Part shown: positions 45,215 through 54,804 of the stretch, in pieces
Layout: every line of letters begins with the position of its first letter
How positions within the stretch are numbered: the stretch's first letter is position 1
From: Methylomonas methanica
Lineage (GTDB): Bacteria > Pseudomonadota > Gammaproteobacteria > Methylococcales > Methylomonadaceae
NCBI RefSeq assembly: GCF_001644035.1
Contig: NZ_LUUG01000064.1
Span: 1-64,000, forward strand
DNA: 64,000 nt
Direction of reading: 5' to 3'
Program-made: the position numbers and the translations under genes
Notes under the pieces: generated by a model
Seen by the model: the letters and a program-made list of their open reading frames with translations, nothing else
Told to the model about the DNA's origin: nothing
The model's database searches: none

Positions 45215-47565
45215 TAAAAGTCTACTTTCAATTCCATCATGAAGGTACGTGGCGCCGCGACAAAGAATAGTGGGGCGTTACCGCCATTACCCCATTCGAC
45301 GTATTGTTCGTCGGACAGGTTTTTAACCCGCGCGGTGACCGTGGCCTTTGGATTAAATTTCCAGGACAGTTGGGTATCGAATACCGCATAGGCCGGGGCT
45401 TTGATCAGGTTGGCGGTATCCACGAAGCGGTCGCCGACATAGCGTGAGCCGAAATTCCATTGCCAATCGGCATCGAAATCCCAGGTCAGCCAGGCGTTGG
45501 CCACCCATTTGGCGACGTTGGTGGGTCGATTGCCTTTTCTGGACACCGTGCTGGTGCCGACGGTTTGCAGGAATTTGTCGTATTGGGCATCGACATAGGC
45601 CATGTTGCCTTGTACGCTCCATTCATCGGTGAGTTGCACGCCGATATTGGCTTCCACGCCGCCGGAGGATTGTGCACCTATGGGTAACTGCCGATTACGG
45701 TCCGTTGGATCGGTCATCGATAGGTTTTTGCGTTCGATGTAATAACCTGCCAGCGTTGCCGAGCCTCTGCCGTCCCAGAAATCGAATTTGGTGCCCACCT
45801 CCGCCTGCCGGCCCGTGGTGAGATCGAAGTCTTGCAGCGCAGCGAAGGTGCCGGTGGTCAAAATGCCGGACGGCGGATCGGCTGCGGTGCTGTATTGGGC
45901 ATACACATTAAAGGTGGAAGTGATGTCATACATCAACGCCGCCCGCCAGGTCACAGCAGTCCAGCGCCGACCGAAAGCGGCAGGGTTGGTGGCGGTCGGC
46001 GGCACGAACGAGGTACGTAGATTTTTTGCATCCAGACGAATATCGTCAACCCGCACGCCGGTGATCAGATTAAGATCGGGCACCAGGGTCAGGCGGTTTT
46101 CGGCATAGCCGGCCACGGTATACAGCTCGTTGCGGGCGTTGGAGATTGGTCCGGTGGCTAAAGGGTTGTCGTAGTAGGTGCCGGTGCTGAAATTATATGG
46201 ATCGACGACACTCACAGTGCCAGACGAGCTTTCCATGCTGGGGGCGCGAGTTTGTTTGTTGTAGGCGATATCGACGCCGGCGGATATTTTGGAGGGTAGG
46301 CTAAACCAATTGGTGCTGTGCACGATTTCGAAACGGTTGCCGACCAAGGCTTGGTCGTGATTCACTGCAAACGACAGGTTGCGGGTGATCCGGGAGTTGG
46401 TGCTGTTCCAATCGTAACCTTCAACGTTCAGGTATTGGCGATCCGCTTTGTAATAATAAAAGGTGTTTTTGAATTGGGTGTTATCGGATAGCTGATAATC
46501 GACAATATCGCGTAACCAGAACACCTGCTGATCGAATACCGAGCCGGTGGCGTTATAGTTTTTAAAGCGGGTGCCAGGGTCTGTCTGGCCTTCCATAGGC
46601 CCTAAGCCCTCGCTGCCCCAAGGGACGATTCTGCCGTTCACAACCGGATTGAGTACCGGCGTGCCCCAGTAAGAGTCCCGGTCTTCCATCTGATGCTCAA
46701 AGGCGATGGTATGCGACAGTTTGGAGGTGATGTCGCTCAACAAGGAAAACGACATCACGCCGGAATCGGCTTCCGTGTTGTCGATATAACCCTCGGACCC
46801 CAAATAGCTGATGTCGGCTTGCAGCCAGTTATCGGTATTGCCCAGTTGGCCATTGAAACCATAGGAAGCTCGGCGGTTTAAATACTCACCAAGTGAGACC
46901 AATCCGTGGTGTTCATCCGGACCGCGATGCGCGATTTTGCTGACATAGTTGACCGAGCCGCCTACCGCACCTTGACCGTATAAGAATGTAGACGGTCCGC
47001 CCAACACCTCCACTCTGTCGGTAATCCAGCTGTCGATGGGCCGAGCGGCAACCACATCGTATTGCACGGTAATGCCGTTAAATAACTGGGTGATTTGCGC
47101 GCCGGTAAAGCCGCGCATCGACACAGAACCTGCCGAGCCGGGTTGTGAAGACACCAGAATACCCGGTGCTTTTTCCAAGGCTTCCTGCGTAGTCTGTGCG
47201 CCGCGTTTTTCGAAAGTAGCTCTATCAATGATGGTGATCGAAGCCGGCGTCTCGCGGGGCGTCAGACCCAAGCGGCTGCCGGTGGCGGCTTCGGTATCGA
47301 GCTGCGGTTTTTGGTTGGGCGGATTTAGCGGCACCGAGCCGGCTACGGTTACGGTGTCCAGCGTAGTGGCTGAGTCGCTGGTTTGTGTTTGGCTAACGGC
47401 TTTGGTGGTTTTGTTTTTGCTGCTTGTTTCGCCAGCCTTTAGATCGTCGATTGGCGATGGCTCAGCGGCGTGAGCGATGCCGTGCAGCGTCAAAAGCAAC
47501 GCGGCGACGCCGGCCAGTTGGCTGGTTTGCGTAACTGGAAAATCCTGTAACTTGGTTTTTTTCAT
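45214..47565 (-). CDS. TonB-dependent siderophore-type receptor
   Basis: A 783-residue outer-membrane receptor. It has a signal peptide (cleavage near GIAHA/AEPS), a plug with GLTPRETPASITIID, DSWITDRVEVLGGPSTFLYG and GAVGGSVNYVSK, and a barrel ending AAPRTFMMELKVDF. The plug resembles FhuA/FiuA-type ferric siderophore receptors. It lacks the C-x3-M copper site seen in the receptor at 5055. The ligand cannot be named. It forms a two-gene unit with the PepSY protein and faces an MFS transporter gene. Confidence 0.85.
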   Translation of the reverse strand: MKKTKLQDFPVTQTSQLAGVAALLLTLHGIAHAAEPSPIDDLKAGETSSKNKTTKAVSQTQTSDSATTLDTVTVAGSVPLNPPNQKPQLDTEAATGSRLGLTPRETPASITIIDRATFEKRGAQTTQEALEKAPGILVSSQPGSAGSVSMRGFTGAQITQLFNGITVQYDVVAARPIDSWITDRVEVLGGPSTFLYGQGAVGGSVNYVSKIAHRGPDEHHGLVSLGEYLNRRASYGFNGQLGNTDNWLQADISYLGSEGYIDNTEADSGVMSFSLLSDITSKLSHTIAFEHQMEDRDSYWGTPVLNPVVNGRIVPWGSEGLGPMEGQTDPGTRFKNYNATGSVFDQQVFWLRDIVDYQLSDNTQFKNTFYYYKADRQYLNVEGYDWNSTNSRITRNLSFAVNHDQALVGNRFEIVHSTNWFSLPSKISAGVDIAYNKQTRAPSMESSSGTVSVVDPYNFSTGTYYDNPLATGPISNARNELYTVAGYAENRLTLVPDLNLITGVRVDDIRLDAKNLRTSFVPPTATNPAAFGRRWTAVTWRAALMYDITSTFNVYAQYSTAADPPSGILTTGTFAALQDFDLTTGRQAEVGTKFDFWDGRGSATLAGYYIERKNLSMTDPTDRNRQLPIGAQSSGGVEANIGVQLTDEWSVQGNMAYVDAQYDKFLQTVGTSTVSRKGNRPTNVAKWVANAWLTWDFDADWQWNFGSRYVGDRFVDTANLIKAPAYAVFDTQLSWKFNPKATVTARVKNLSDEQYVEWGNGGNAPLFFVAAPRTFMMELKVDF

Positions 47566-47886
47566 TGTTTATAGTCAGGTATTTAAAAGTGATAAGGCTT
47601 TTCCGAGTCAGCAAGTAGTGTGCCCATATCCGAAGCACTGGAATGGCAGGGAGCGCGGTAGCTAGGGTACTAATTTTTTAATTAAACTATGTTTGGTAAG
47701 TGAGGTGGTTTGCGGCATATGGCTTAATTCGCAAGCTTGAAGCTAATTCGGTGAGTGAGTGTGGGGAATGAGGCTTGGCCGATATTGGATTTAAAGCCTG
47801 CCGGCCGGCAATGCTAAAATGTCGCTCAGGCCGGCGCTGTGGTAAAACGCCAATATCTAAAATTTAGCTAAACCTCGGATTCAAGC
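47566..47886. other. Divergent control region, nothing recognised
   Basis: This stretch separates the receptor operon from the MFS gene. I looked for a Fur-like box and saw no convincing one. No small gene or repeat is apparent. Confidence 0.5.
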
Positions 47887-49281
47887 ATGTCGGGATTTTT
47901 TTCCAAACAACATAGCGTCGCTCAGCCCGGCTATAGCCGTTGGTTGGTGCCGCCGGCGGCTCTGTCGGTGCATTTGTGCATCGGCCAAGCCTACGCATTT
48001 AGTGTGTTTAACGATCCGTTGACGCGAGTGATAGGTGTCGCTAGTTCCGCGCCGGACGATTGGAAGCTGACTACCTTGGGCTGGATCTTCAGCTTGGCGA
48101 TTGTGTTTTTAGGTTTGTCGGCGGCATTCGGCGGTAAATGGCTGGAAAAAGTCGGGCCACGCTTGACCATGTTCGTCGCGGCTTGCTGCTTTGGCGGCGG
48201 CTTTTTGATCTCCGCGCTGGGTGTGCACCTGCACGAAATCTGGTTGATTTATCTGGGTTACGGGGTCATCGGCGGTATCGGTTTGGGTTTGGGCTATGTG
48301 TCGCCGGTATCGACTTTGATCAAATGGTTTCCGGATCGGCGCGGTATGGCGACCGGGATGGCCATCATGGGTTTCGGCGGCGGCGCGATGATAGGCGCGC
48401 CCTTGTCGGTGCTGCTGATGGATCATTTCAAATCGGCCGAATCGGTCGGGGTCGTGCAAACTTTTCTGGTGATGGGCGGGCTGTATTTTTGTTCGATGCT
48501 GATAGGCGCGCTGACCATCCGTATCCCCCCGCCGAATTGGCAACCGGCGGGATGGACGCCGCCGCTGGTGCAAAACAAAATGATCACCGACAAGCATGTG
48601 CATATCGACCAAGCCCTGAAAACCCCGCAATTTTATTTGCTGTGGCTGGTGTTGTGCCTGAATGTGACGGCCGGCATTGGCGTGTTGGGGCAGGCCTCGG
48701 TGATGATACAAGAGATGTTTAAAGGTTCGGTAACGCCGGCTTCGGCGGCCGGTTTCGTCGGTTTGCTGAGCTTGTTTAACATGGGTGGGCGGTTTTTCTG
48801 GTCGTCGGCTTCGGATTACCTAGGCCGTAAAAACACCTACTTTATTTTTTTCGCAGTCGGCGCTGGCTTGTATTCCACGATACCCACCATGGGTATGACC
48901 GGCAATATGGCGTTGTTCGTGCTCTTGTACGCCTTGATCATGAGCATGTACGGCGGCGGTTTTTCGACGATTCCGGCTTATTTGGCGGATATTTTCGGCA
49001 CCCGTTTCGTTGGCGGCATACACGGCCGCTTGCTGACGGCCTGGTCCACCGCCGGGGTGTTGGGGCCGGTGTTGGTCAATTACATCCGCGAATATCAAAT
49101 AAGCCAGGGCGTAGCAAAGGCCGATGCCTACAACGTGACCATGTACATCATGGCCGGACTATTGGTGGTGGGCTTTATCGCCAATCTGTCGATCCGCCCG
49201 GTACATGAGAAACATCATATGAAACACGGCGATTTCGACGAGCTGGATGGTATTTATCCGGCCGATGATGCCGATCATTAA
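47887..49281 (+). CDS. OFA-family MFS transporter (oxalate/formate antiporter type)
   Basis: A 464-residue major facilitator protein with 12 helices. The N-terminal sequence LSVHLCIGQAYAFSVFNDPL and the segment KWFPDRRGMATGMAIMGFGG are typical of the OFA (oxalate:formate antiporter-like) family. Substrate is a small carboxylate at best guess. A 42-residue gene of the small-partner type follows 18 bp downstream, supporting the assignment. It is divergent from the TonB/PepSY unit. Confidence 0.85.
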   Translation: MSGFFSKQHSVAQPGYSRWLVPPAALSVHLCIGQAYAFSVFNDPLTRVIGVASSAPDDWKLTTLGWIFSLAIVFLGLSAAFGGKWLEKVGPRLTMFVAACCFGGGFLISALGVHLHEIWLIYLGYGVIGGIGLGLGYVSPVSTLIKWFPDRRGMATGMAIMGFGGGAMIGAPLSVLLMDHFKSAESVGVVQTFLVMGGLYFCSMLIGALTIRIPPPNWQPAGWTPPLVQNKMITDKHVHIDQALKTPQFYLLWLVLCLNVTAGIGVLGQASVMIQEMFKGSVTPASAAGFVGLLSLFNMGGRFFWSSASDYLGRKNTYFIFFAVGAGLYSTIPTMGMTGNMALFVLLYALIMSMYGGGFSTIPAYLADIFGTRFVGGIHGRLLTAWSTAGVLGPVLVNYIREYQISQGVAKADAYNVTMYIMAGLLVVGFIANLSIRPVHEKHHMKHGDFDELDGIYPADDADH

Positions 49282-49299
49282 GCAAGGCAGGGGCAATCC

Positions 49300-49428
49300 A
49301 TGAATAACTCTGAATCGAGTAAATCTTCCAGCCCCTGGCTGTTGGCTGTATTTTGGCTTTATGTGCTGATTCCGCTCAGTTGGGGCGTGTGGTCTACGTT
49401 GAAAAAAGCCTTGGCCTTGTTCGGCTGA
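49300..49428 (+). CDS. Small single-helix partner of the OFA transporter
   Basis: A 42-residue protein (MNNSESSKSSSP, then the helix WLLAVFWLYVLIPLSWGVW and a basic end). It corresponds to the small membrane subunit found after OFA-type MFS genes. AGGGG lies upstream. It is co-transcribed with the transporter and ends 3 bp before the convergent beta-helix gene. Confidence 0.75.
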   Translation: MNNSESSKSSSPWLLAVFWLYVLIPLSWGVWSTLKKALALFG

Positions 49429-49431
49429 GGT

Positions 49432-50601
49432 TTAATCCGGCTGTTTGGTGATAAATTCGTAGGCACCCACATCAAGCGCTCCTTGTTGCCGGCGTTTTTC
49501 GCTGCCGTACGGATGACGGTAAACAAATTGCGGATCAAGTGGAAACCCGTTGGCGGCAAATCCGGGCGAGATGCCTTGATCGATTGCCGGGGCGTCTGAC
49601 TTCAGGCGGTAATCGTAACTTGCCGGATCGCTTAACACATTTGTCGTAGCCCTTAGGTCGTGGTTTTCCAGGTTGGGACCAAGCAGTTCGGTGGCTTCGC
49701 CTATCAACAGATTGTTGATTAACATCGCTGTCGCAATACTGTGATTATTCAGAAACGAGCCGCCGGGGTGGTCGTTGACGAAGGTGTTGTTTATTAGATA
49801 CAGCTGTTGATTCGGCTGGGTTTGATTGTGTTCGGCGGCAAATGCCAGCATCGCCGTATTTTCGGTGTTTGCACCTTGATGAAACAGATTGCCGATCAGA
49901 TAGCCAACGCCGCCATCGGGTAAATCCACCAGATAGCTGGAGCCGTTACGCTCGTCGGTTATGCGATTGTAAAGAATATAGTTTTCCCTGGCCCGCGATT
50001 TGACGTTATGGCCGGTACTGGCATCGTGGACATAAGAGTTCCGCAGGGTAAAACGGCGGATATTGCCGATGTAGATGTTATGGCCCAGTTTGCCGTAGCG
50101 CGGATAATCGACGGTATTGTCGTTAAACTCCGAATATTCAATCAGAATCGCGCTGTTTGCATTGAAGCCGGTCAAGATGCCCATCTGGTTGTGATGGAAA
50201 TGACAGTTCTTCATAGTCAGATTAGTACCCTCGAATCGAATGCCGGCAGCATTCAGAGCCGGCGCGGTGGCGCCTGAGAGTTCGATATTCTCAACGACGA
50301 TGTCGTTGCCTTTTAATACCCAAATAGCTTTGTCTTCCGCTGATTTGCCGAGCGCATCCAGATGGGCGGCGCCTCCCACACCGCGTAGGGTCAGGCCATG
50401 CTGCGGCCAGCTGCCGACATCGCCCTGATATAGCCCGGCATCGATGCTGACTATATCGCCGTCTTTGGCCAGTTTCGCAGCAGCGCTAGGCAGTTTAAGC
50501 GCGCGCTGCGGGCCGACTTGCCATTCGGTGCTGTGCGCAGGGAGGGCCAGCAGCAAACTAAAAACACCTATCAAACACCCCGAAAAAATCAAGCGATGCA
50601 T
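49432..50601 (-). CDS. Secreted right-handed beta-helix protein
   Basis: A 389-residue exported protein with a signal peptide (cleavage near ALPAHS/TEWQ) and a pectate lyase-like parallel beta-helix. Repeating turns include NIELSGATAPALNAAGIRFE, NCHFHHNQMGI, NSYVHDASTGHN and IGNLFHQGANTENTAM. The C-terminus (DPQFVYRHPYGSEKRRQQG, then VGAYEF) is typical of choice-of-anchor or alginate-lyase-like beta-helix proteins. No catalytic residues can be assigned; polysaccharide binding or cleavage is possible. The ATG at 50601 has AGGAG upstream and is preferred to 50622. Confidence 0.75.
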   Translation of the reverse strand: MHRLIFSGCLIGVFSLLLALPAHSTEWQVGPQRALKLPSAAAKLAKDGDIVSIDAGLYQGDVGSWPQHGLTLRGVGGAAHLDALGKSAEDKAIWVLKGNDIVVENIELSGATAPALNAAGIRFEGTNLTMKNCHFHHNQMGILTGFNANSAILIEYSEFNDNTVDYPRYGKLGHNIYIGNIRRFTLRNSYVHDASTGHNVKSRARENYILYNRITDERNGSSYLVDLPDGGVGYLIGNLFHQGANTENTAMLAFAAEHNQTQPNQQLYLINNTFVNDHPGGSFLNNHSIATAMLINNLLIGEATELLGPNLENHDLRATTNVLSDPASYDYRLKSDAPAIDQGISPGFAANGFPLDPQFVYRHPYGSEKRRQQGALDVGAYEFITKQPD

Positions 50602-50809
50602 GCCGGCTCCTGGTGTGGACACCTCTAAAGTTGATTAAACCTAAGCTGTATATTCTGTCCGGTCGCGTGGCCCGTTACAAATGTGCAGGACTGAACTTGA
50701 AATATTTAAAGTAATACTTGACCCAGATGAGAGTATTATCCTGCCATCAGGCATATTTGCCAGACCTACGACTTGATTATAAGAATAGCTAGACGCTACT
50801 GGAGGACAC

Positions 50810-51166
50810 ATGGCTTCACTTGATATGCAAGGGGCTTACGATTTGAGCAATGCCAAAATCAACGAACTAATCACCGAAAGCGCCGAGGGCAATTACGCCT
50901 TGGGCATCATCAATCAGAAAACCAATAAATTTGTCGTCAAATACGTCGGCCGTTCGGAAACCGATTTGAATGCCCGCTTGAAACAACATGTGGGCAGGTA
51001 TCCCAAATTTAAGTTTAGTTATGCCGCATCGCCCAAGGCCGCGTTCGAAAAAGTTTGCCGAAACTACCATGATTTCGGCGGCTCGAAAAAACTGCTGAAT
51101 CACGTACACCCGACGCGGCCAGCGGATGTCGATTGGAAGTGCCCTTGCTGCAACGCGTTCGATTGA
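50810..51166 (+). CDS. GIY-YIG-like small protein
   Basis: A 118-residue protein. GNYALGIIN followed by KYVGRSETDLNARLKQHV mimics the two conserved stretches of GIY-YIG nucleases, with ALG in place of GIY. The catalytic Arg candidate is in YVGRS or LNARL; a clear downstream Glu is FEKVCRNYH. It ends in CPCC, perhaps a metal site. TGGAGGACAC is a good ribosome site. It is a single gene; whether it cuts DNA is unknown. Confidence 0.55.
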   Translation: MASLDMQGAYDLSNAKINELITESAEGNYALGIINQKTNKFVVKYVGRSETDLNARLKQHVGRYPKFKFSYAASPKAAFEKVCRNYHDFGGSKKLLNHVHPTRPADVDWKCPCCNAFD

Positions 51167-51196
51167 GCTTTTGCGCCGAGTATTTTCAAACCGTGG

Positions 51197-53227
51197 CTAA
51201 TATGTCGCGGAGTTGTTGAAAAAGGCGAAACAGGCTTTTAAGCTCTGTGCTGTTTCCGGTGGCATGAATTCGTTGAATTTGACACCGTAGTGGTGTTCGC
51301 CATCCACGGGTTTGTGCCAGACTAGGGTGCATGTAAGCTCCAGCGGCAGTTGGGATTCGTATTGCTGAATATTGTCGTACGGAATGCGCAGCTGAATAGT
51401 AATGGAGCTGTTTAGCGGGCAGGGCAGTGCCACTGGCAGGCGCAGACAGGCGCCGGACATGCTGAAATCGGCGGTGACCCCGTCAAGCACCAAATCGTTG
51501 ATTTCGATATGCGCCAGCAAATAGTGGCTGCTGCGTGGGAATTTGCGATGTTCGTTGGCGGCGGGCTTGGCGGTCCACTGCGCATCGAAACTGAAGTGCT
51601 CGAGCATGGTGCGCATTTTTTCGGTGACCACGTAGAGATCGTCGCTGATAGTTCGGGTGATGTGCACCTTGGATTCGTTTTGGCCCAACGCCTCGAACAA
51701 GGCTTGTACTCTGGCTTGTAACTGGTTGACATTGTCCAGTTGGTGTTGAGCGACCGTGGAAATTTGTTGCGCGGTACCCGCATTTTCTTCTATCTGACCA
51801 ACAATCTCGTTTATGACTATGCTGGTGGTTTCGGCTTTTTCCATACCTTGTTTGGTGGTCTGGATGATAGAGCCCATCGCGAGCGTGTTTTCTTCGATGA
51901 TTTTGGTTAATTCGCCAATAATGCTGGCGATTTCGGCGGTAGCGCTGGAGGCGTTTTGTGCCAGTTTTCGCACTTCATCGGCTACCACCGCAAAGCCTCT
52001 GCCGTATTCCCCGGCTCTGGCCGCTTCGATGGCGGCGTTTAAGGCCAATAGATTGGTTTGCTCGGTGATGTTACGGATGGTGGTAGTAATATCCTGAATT
52101 TGTCGATTGGCTTGGCGTAGCGCCAGGGTTTTCGCTTCCGCGCTTTCCACTTCTTTCACAACCCGGCGCATTTCATCCAGATTTTCGTTAACGGCGACGA
52201 TGCCTTTTTGCGCGGTGTTTTGCGTTTCCTGGGTGCGGTGGCGGATTTCTACGGAAAAGCGTTCGACTTCTTCGGTGGTGTTACGTAATTGTTCCGTAGC
52301 GGTTTTGACGTCGGAAGATCGAGCCTGTTCCGAGCGGTTGGCATTGGAAATGCCGCCGGAGATATTGGATATTTGGTAGGAAGACTGGCCGATTTGCTTG
52401 CTAACCGCGTTGATCTCGCGCATATGACTGGTCAGTTCCTGGCCCATCAGCTTCATAATCGCCAAGAGACTGCTGGTATCGTTTTTCTCGGTGGCGACGT
52501 TGATGTCTAGCTGGCCCTTGGCGATACTGCCGGCAATTTTCGACGCATAGCTGGGTTCGCCGCCCAGTACGGTAAATAATTTTCGCATCAGCCAGACATT
52601 GGCGGACACGATCAATAACAAAGCCAGGCCGGCAACCGTGGCGCTGACCGTAAACATTTGGCTTTGCATCTGGTTTTGCTGCTGCGAGGCGGCGTTGGCT
52701 TGTTGTTCCAAGGTGCCGGCTAGCTGATTGAGTTTGTTGGCCAGAATTTCCGAGGCCGCATCGAAGCCATTCTCCGGAGCTTTCATGATCAGGTTGCCGG
52801 CTTCCCGACCTTGCTGAAAATAAGCATCTGCCATGCGTTCGCCGGTGGCGTAAAGCTCACTCACGGCGTTATCGGCGTCTTTAATCGCCAGTTTCATGTC
52901 CGGCATCATCGTCAGTAAACTCGTCAGTTCCGCATGAGCGGCGTTTTTTTCCGCCAAGGCTTCGCTGTAATCGTCTTCACCTACCGCTGACGCATCAGTA
53001 AGAAATTGCTGGATTTGCACCACGTGATAGCGAACATTTTTAAAAGCCAGGGTAGCGTTTATCAGACGCTGTTTTTCGGCTTCCGCTGTTTGTAGTTTGT
53101 CGTGGCTGATCCAAACAAATAGATTACCGACCACCAGTAGTAGAGCTACCGTGGCAGTCAATACGGTCAATAGCTTGCGTAAGGAAAAATCCTGGGGGCC
53201 GGAGTGATTACTAAGGGGATCAAGCAT
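51197..53227 (-). CDS. Chemoreceptor with C-terminal PilZ domain
   Basis: A 676-residue protein. Order: TM1 ([20 protein letters not shown]), a helical periplasmic region (about 45-190), TM2 ([20 protein letters not shown]), HAMP-like linker, a signalling domain with [20 protein letters not shown], then a PilZ domain from about residue 555. The c-di-GMP motif is complete: RKFPR (R561, R565) and DFSMSG (D587, S589, G592). It should therefore link c-di-GMP level to chemotaxis, as in Azospirillum Tlp1. It is a single gene. Confidence 0.88.
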   Translation of the reverse strand: MLDPLSNHSGPQDFSLRKLLTVLTATVALLLVVGNLFVWISHDKLQTAEAEKQRLINATLAFKNVRYHVVQIQQFLTDASAVGEDDYSEALAEKNAAHAELTSLLTMMPDMKLAIKDADNAVSELYATGERMADAYFQQGREAGNLIMKAPENGFDAASEILANKLNQLAGTLEQQANAASQQQNQMQSQMFTVSATVAGLALLLIVSANVWLMRKLFTVLGGEPSYASKIAGSIAKGQLDINVATEKNDTSSLLAIMKLMGQELTSHMREINAVSKQIGQSSYQISNISGGISNANRSEQARSSDVKTATEQLRNTTEEVERFSVEIRHRTQETQNTAQKGIVAVNENLDEMRRVVKEVESAEAKTLALRQANRQIQDITTTIRNITEQTNLLALNAAIEAARAGEYGRGFAVVADEVRKLAQNASSATAEIASIIGELTKIIEENTLAMGSIIQTTKQGMEKAETTSIVINEIVGQIEENAGTAQQISTVAQHQLDNVNQLQARVQALFEALGQNESKVHITRTISDDLYVVTEKMRTMLEHFSFDAQWTAKPAANEHRKFPRSSHYLLAHIEINDLVLDGVTADFSMSGACLRLPVALPCPLNSSITIQLRIPYDNIQQYESQLPLELTCTLVWHKPVDGEHHYGVKFNEFMPPETAQSLKACFAFFNNSATY

Positions 53228-53319
53228 AAGCGGTATCCATTTTCAGTAGAAACGTCAATGTGCGGTTTGACAAGTTTAGACTGATACGCAAGTTGTACAG
53301 TCATTTTGTCGCTTATTCG

Positions 53320-53377
53320 CCCGACCCTTGAAAGTTGTGTTCCCGCGCGGGTGGGAACACAACATTCAAGGGTCGGG
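53320..53377. repeat. Long inverted repeat, 25-bp arms
   Basis: CCCGACCCTTGAAAGTTGTG and five more bases (53320-53344) pair with 53353-53377 at 24 of 25 positions, with an 8-base loop. No T tract follows on either strand. It lies between divergent promoters of the PilZ chemoreceptor and the CBS gene. Confidence 0.8.
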
Positions 53378-53555
53378 TAAGCACTCCCGCGTTCTTGGAA
53401 ATAGCCGTTGCTTCCATGTTGCCGGGAATAATAAAGCTAGCTAGTGCGGGGAATATTTATAATAATCGCATAGGGCAGAAGTTAGCTGATCGCTGAACCG
53501 GTCGCTTGCATGGCTGTCCAAACGTAGAATAAAAAATAATAACAGGAGGTACACC

Positions 53556-53951
53556 ATGCTAGCCAAAATAGCTGTAGTCGATTATATGTCGACCAAAATC
53601 GTTACCGTTACCCCCGATACCGAAATTTCTCAGGCGGTTAAAATCTTACTGGACCACAAAGTGACTAGCGTGCCGGTTGTGGACCAGCAAGGTAAGTTGG
53701 TGGGGATATTTTCCGAAAAAGACGGCATGAAGGTGTTTGTTGAATCCGCTTACAACCAAAGCATGGCCGGAAAAGTCGGGGAGTTCATGAGCAAAGACCC
53801 GCAATTTGTTAATGCCGATGCCAGTCTCGTGGATGTTGCCAGCAAATTTCAGGAATCGCCGACCAGGAGTTTTCCGGTTTTTCAGAACGATCAGTTTGTC
53901 GGCATGATTAGCCGGGTCGACGTGTTAAGAGCGTTGTTAGCCATTCGTTAG
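53556..53951 (+). CDS. Two-CBS-domain protein
   Basis: A 131-residue soluble protein made of a CBS pair: YMSTKIVTVTPDTEISQAVK, LLDHKVTSVPVVD and LVGIFSEKD, then EFMSKDPQFVNADASLVD and FVGMISRVDVL. CBS pairs bind adenosine nucleotides and act as energy or ligand sensors; no effector domain is attached. AGGAGGT upstream is a near-perfect ribosome site. It is a single gene. Confidence 0.85.
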   Translation: MLAKIAVVDYMSTKIVTVTPDTEISQAVKILLDHKVTSVPVVDQQGKLVGIFSEKDGMKVFVESAYNQSMAGKVGEFMSKDPQFVNADASLVDVASKFQESPTRSFPVFQNDQFVGMISRVDVLRALLAIR

Positions 53952-54012
53952 ATGTTTTAGTTCAAGGACAGACAGCCATTCCCCGCGAGTCGTTGTCTGT
54001 GCCTTGTCCAGC

Positions 54013-54525
54013 TTATTGCCGCACGCCGGCGGACACATAGGTACCCATGATGGTATCGGTGCAAGTCGCGGTAATCTTCGCGCCGTTTGGCGTTACCGTA
54101 CCGGTACAATTACCCTTCGATACCCAGCCGTTTTGGTACTGTGCAGTGTAATCGTAAGTCAGGGTTTGATTGATCAGATTACCGCTACCCTTTGATGTGT
54201 AGCCTATGCCTTGCGCTAGTATCCCCCACCCCTGGAATTCAAAACTGTCGCTCTGTTGGTCGATGTGGGTGCCGCCTGCAGTCGGCGCGGCGGGGTTATA
54301 CCAGTCGCCGCTGATGTCGATGACCGGCAAAGACTCGACAACTGCGGGTTTTGTCTTGTCAATCGGTGGATAAATTGCCGTCGCGATTTGCTGAGTCGGG
54401 GGCGATTCGGCGGTCTTTTGTTGTCCAGTCAATTTATCCCAGTTAGTGATGATGGCGACGCTGATAGAGCCGATTACACCAATGATCGCGGCGGCGATAG
54501 CGGGATTTTGATTGGATTCGGCCAT
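54013..54525 (-). CDS. Membrane-anchored protein with lipocalin-like domain
   Basis: A 170-residue protein with one N-terminal helix (AIAAAIIGVIGSISVAIIT), a Pro/Thr-rich linker and a beta-rich domain opening DISGDWYNPAAP. Layout and G-x-W opening parallel the protein at 42987-43520. Two Cys in the C-terminal half could form a disulfide. No family is recognised. It is a single gene. Confidence 0.6.
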   Translation of the reverse strand: MAESNQNPAIAAAIIGVIGSISVAIITNWDKLTGQQKTAESPPTQQIATAIYPPIDKTKPAVVESLPVIDISGDWYNPAAPTAGGTHIDQQSDSFEFQGWGILAQGIGYTSKGSGNLINQTLTYDYTAQYQNGWVSKGNCTGTVTPNGAKITATCTDTIMGTYVSAGVRQ

Positions 54526-54713
54526 GAGGTCCTCTATTGCTGAATAAAATTGTCTGACGGCCTGTTGTGGCCTAATTTGAGAATTTAGCGCAGATATTAG
54601 CCATTCGGCAATCTAAAAGATGCACTTGTCGGCTGTTGAATAAGTTGGCGGCGGTTGGCGGCTAGTCTAGCCGTCCGGAGAAGCGTGGTATTGGACTTTT
54701 TGAGGAGCTAGGG

Positions 54714-54778
54714 TAAGCCCGAAGAGCGGGATTTGTTTGATCGGGCTTAACTGCGGATGGTGTAGTCGCCGCAGTTAA
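54714..54778. repeat. Two overlapping hairpins behind the Cys/His lipoprotein gene
   Basis: TAAGCCCGA (54714-54722) pairs with TCGGGCTTA (54741-54749), and TTAACTGCGG (54747-54756) pairs with CCGCAGTTAA (54769-54778). The stems share three bases. There is no T tract in the direction of the leftward gene. Confidence 0.6.
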
Positions 54779-54804
54779 ACCCGAATCTGATCTGAGATTA
54801 CAAA

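Noticed and set aside
45214-47565. Second TonB receptor as a copper or methanobactin receptor
   Set aside because: No C-x3-M plug site and no mbn genes nearby; the plug looks like a ferric siderophore receptor.
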